From Gammaproteobacteria bacterium (lineage in GTDB: Bacteria; Pseudomonadota; Gammaproteobacteria; BMS3Bbin11), in assembly GCA_013150915.1 (NCBI GenBank), contig JAADJE010000036.1, positions 1 through 42,109 of the forward strand: a stretch of DNA of 42,109 nucleotides. Reading direction: 5' to 3'. Of the stretch, positions 40,313 to 42,109 are shown piece after piece; within the stretch, counting starts at the first letter, position 1, and every line of letters starts with the position of its first letter. The notes under the pieces are model-generated. The model ran no database searches. It was not told the DNA's origin and worked only from the letters and a program-made list of their open reading frames with translations. Made by a program: the position numbers and the translations under genes.

Positions 40313-41161
40313 CAACTTCCCGACAACTACTGGACAGAAATCATCGAGCCTCACGGTCATGTATTAGACCTGAAGTTGAAAGAATTGTGGAAATACCGGG
40401 ACCTGATCTACCTGTTTGTCCACCGCGACTTCGTTGCCCAGTACAAGCAAACCATCCTTGGCCCGGCCTGGCATTTTATCCAGCCATTGTTCACTACGAT
40501 TATCTTCACCATCATCTTTGGCAAAATTGCCCAGTTATCAACAGATGGCGCTCCACCGTTCCTGTTCTACATGGCGGGGACCGTTATCTGGACCTATTTT
40601 TCTAATGTGCTGACAGCGACATCCAGTACCTTTACAAGTAATGCTGGAATATTCGGCAAGGTCTATTTCCCTCGTCTGGCGATACCCATTGCAAACCTCT
40701 TCTCCAAACTAATAGCCTTCACCATCCAGTTCTTTTTTTTCCTGTTGTTTCTGGCGTACTTCATCTGGCTGGGTTCAGATATTCAACCAAATATCTGGGC
40801 ACTGGCAACACCTCTACTGCTGTTGATGATGGCTGCATTGGGGCTTGGGCTAGGGATCATCATCTCAGCAATGACAACCCGATATCGAGATCTAACCGTC
40901 CTTGTTGGCTTCGGTGTGACATTGTTAATGTACGCCAGTCCTATAATCTATCCATTATCTATGCTCCCCGATAAATGGCGGTTCTGGGCAGGCCTAAACC
41001 CCATTGCACCAATAGTAGAATTGTTTCGCTTTGCCTTCCTGGGGACAGGTTCAATCGACCTTGCAATGCTCGGTATTAGCTTCGTGGTAATTAGCGTAAT
41101 ACTGTTTATTGGCATAATCATGTTCAACAAAGTTGAACGCACCTTCATGGATACAATATAA
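40307..41161 (+). CDS. wzm: ABC-2 type polysaccharide export permease (Wzm-like)
   Basis: LWKYRDLIYLFVHRDFVAQYKQTILGPAWHFIQPLFTTIIFTIIFGKIA; multiple TM helices; followed by an ABC ATPase. Confidence 0.88.
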   Translation: MKQLPDNYWTEIIEPHGHVLDLKLKELWKYRDLIYLFVHRDFVAQYKQTILGPAWHFIQPLFTTIIFTIIFGKIAQLSTDGAPPFLFYMAGTVIWTYFSNVLTATSSTFTSNAGIFGKVYFPRLAIPIANLFSKLIAFTIQFFFFLLFLAYFIWLGSDIQPNIWALATPLLLLMMAALGLGLGIIISAMTTRYRDLTVLVGFGVTLLMYASPIIYPLSMLPDKWRFWAGLNPIAPIVELFRFAFLGTGSIDLAMLGISFVVISVILFIGIIMFNKVERTFMDTI

Positions 41162-41178
41162 AGTGTTTTATCATTTAT

Positions 41179-41206
41179 CTTTTGACTTTAACCTTTCCTC
41201 TTTTAC
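41179..41206. repeat. Degenerate 7-bp-period array CTTTTGA CTTTAAC CTTTCCT CTTTTAC in the wzm-wzt gap
   Basis: Direct reading, four consecutive 7-nt units each starting CTTT. Confidence 0.55.
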
Positions 41207-41214
41207 CTGATCTT

Positions 41215-42109
41215 ATGCCTTCCCCAGTCATCCAGGTTGAAAACCTTTCTAAATACTACCGATTAGGTCTAATCGGCGGGGGCACGTTAAATGAGGATAT
41301 TAACCGTTGGATTGCAAAAATTCGGGGTAAACCAGATCCATTGATGAAGGTCGATGAAAAGGATCATGACAACCGTAAGGATGGCCAGATCTGGGCACTA
41401 AGGGATGTAAACCTGGAGGTCAATGAAGGTGAAATTCTCGGTATTATTGGCCGTAATGGTGCCGGCAAGAGCACCTTACTCAAGATGCTTTCAAAGATAA
41501 CAGCGCCTACCGAAGGGAAAATTAAGATCAAAGGTAGAGTCGGTAGCTTGCTGGAAGTTGGTACCGGCTTCCATCCCGAACTGACAGGGCGGGAGAATAT
41601 CTACCTTAATGGCACCATCTTAGGTATGAGTCACTCAGAAGTCACAAGCAAGCTTGAAGAAATCGTCGAGTTTGCTGAAATGAGTCAGTTTATTGATACC
41701 CCGGTAAAGCGATATTCATCAGGTATGACGGTACGGCTGGCTTTTGCGGTGGCAGCCCATCTTGAACCGGAGATTCTTATTATCGATGAAGTGCTCGCAG
41801 TCGGGGATGCCGCATTCCAAAAAAAATGTCTGGGTAAAATGAAAAATGTGGCAGTGCATGGAAGAACTGTGTTGTTTGTAAGTCACAACATGACTTCAGT
41901 TGAGTCTTTATGCTCCCGGGCAGTTGCGTTGGAAAAAGGAAGTATAGTTCAAGCAGGTAATACATCTGATGTCATTGCAAAATATTTAGCCAGCTCAGGA
42001 GATGCAGAGGATCATCCAAAGAGAGAATGGAAAGATATTGAGAATGCGCCAGGGGATAATAGAATCAGAGTAAGGTTAATTTCTGTAAAGTCGGTTTCCG
42101 GTAAATCTT
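41215..42109 (+). CDS. wzt: ABC polysaccharide exporter ATPase (Wzt-like), truncated by the window end
   Basis: Not in the ORF track; my translation from ATG 41215: MPSPVIQVENLSKYYRLG...GIIGRNGAGKSTLLKMLSKITAPTEG...RYSSGMTVRLAFAVAAHLEPEILIIDEVLAVGD; no stop before the end. Confidence 0.9.
   Translation, partial: MPSPVIQVENLSKYYRLGLIGGGTLNEDINRWIAKIRGKPDPLMKVDEKDHDNRKDGQIWALRDVNLEVNEGEILGIIGRNGAGKSTLLKMLSKITAPTEGKIKIKGRVGSLLEVGTGFHPELTGRENIYLNGTILGMSHSEVTSKLEEIVEFAEMSQFIDTPVKRYSSGMTVRLAFAVAAHLEPEILIIDEVLAVGDAAFQKKCLGKMKNVAVHGRTVLFVSHNMTSVESLCSRAVALEKGSIVQAGNTSDVIAKYLASSGDAEDHPKREWKDIENAPGDNRIRVRLISVKSVSGKS

Overview
Gammaproteobacterial chromosomal segment dominated by housekeeping genes. It carries a complete and very compact dcw (division and cell wall) cluster, mraZ-rsmH-ftsL-ftsI-murE-murF-mraY-murD-ftsW-murG-murC-murB-ddl-ftsQ-ftsA-ftsZ-lpxC. 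The left flank is slmA, a macrodomain gene, a Ser/Thr kinase with Sel1/TPR-type repeats, an FAD-linked oxidase, rfaE2, a gmhA/diaA-type SIS gene, yraN, lpoA, rsmI and the RNase P RNA gene. The right flank is dciA, an M23 peptidase gene, secA, argJ, a coaE-pilD-pilC-pilB block on the minus strand, and the start of a polysaccharide-export locus (winged-helix regulator, Wzm-like permease, truncated Wzt-like ATPase). I did not find a large undescribed defence or mobile system. The strongest unusual signals are small: (1) a ~139-bp MITE-like element with 19-bp terminal inverted repeats and a CTAG target duplication at the pilB/pilC junction, where it appears to supply a new pilC start codon; (2) a recurring family of degenerate 7-bp-period intergenic repeats, two of which sit directly before the wzm and wzt starts; (3) two clusters of MraZ boxes before mraZ; (4) a palindrome over the promoter of the winged-helix regulator; (5) a signal-peptide-like small ORF overlapping the TTG start of secA. 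All calls come from reading the sequence; no database search was run.
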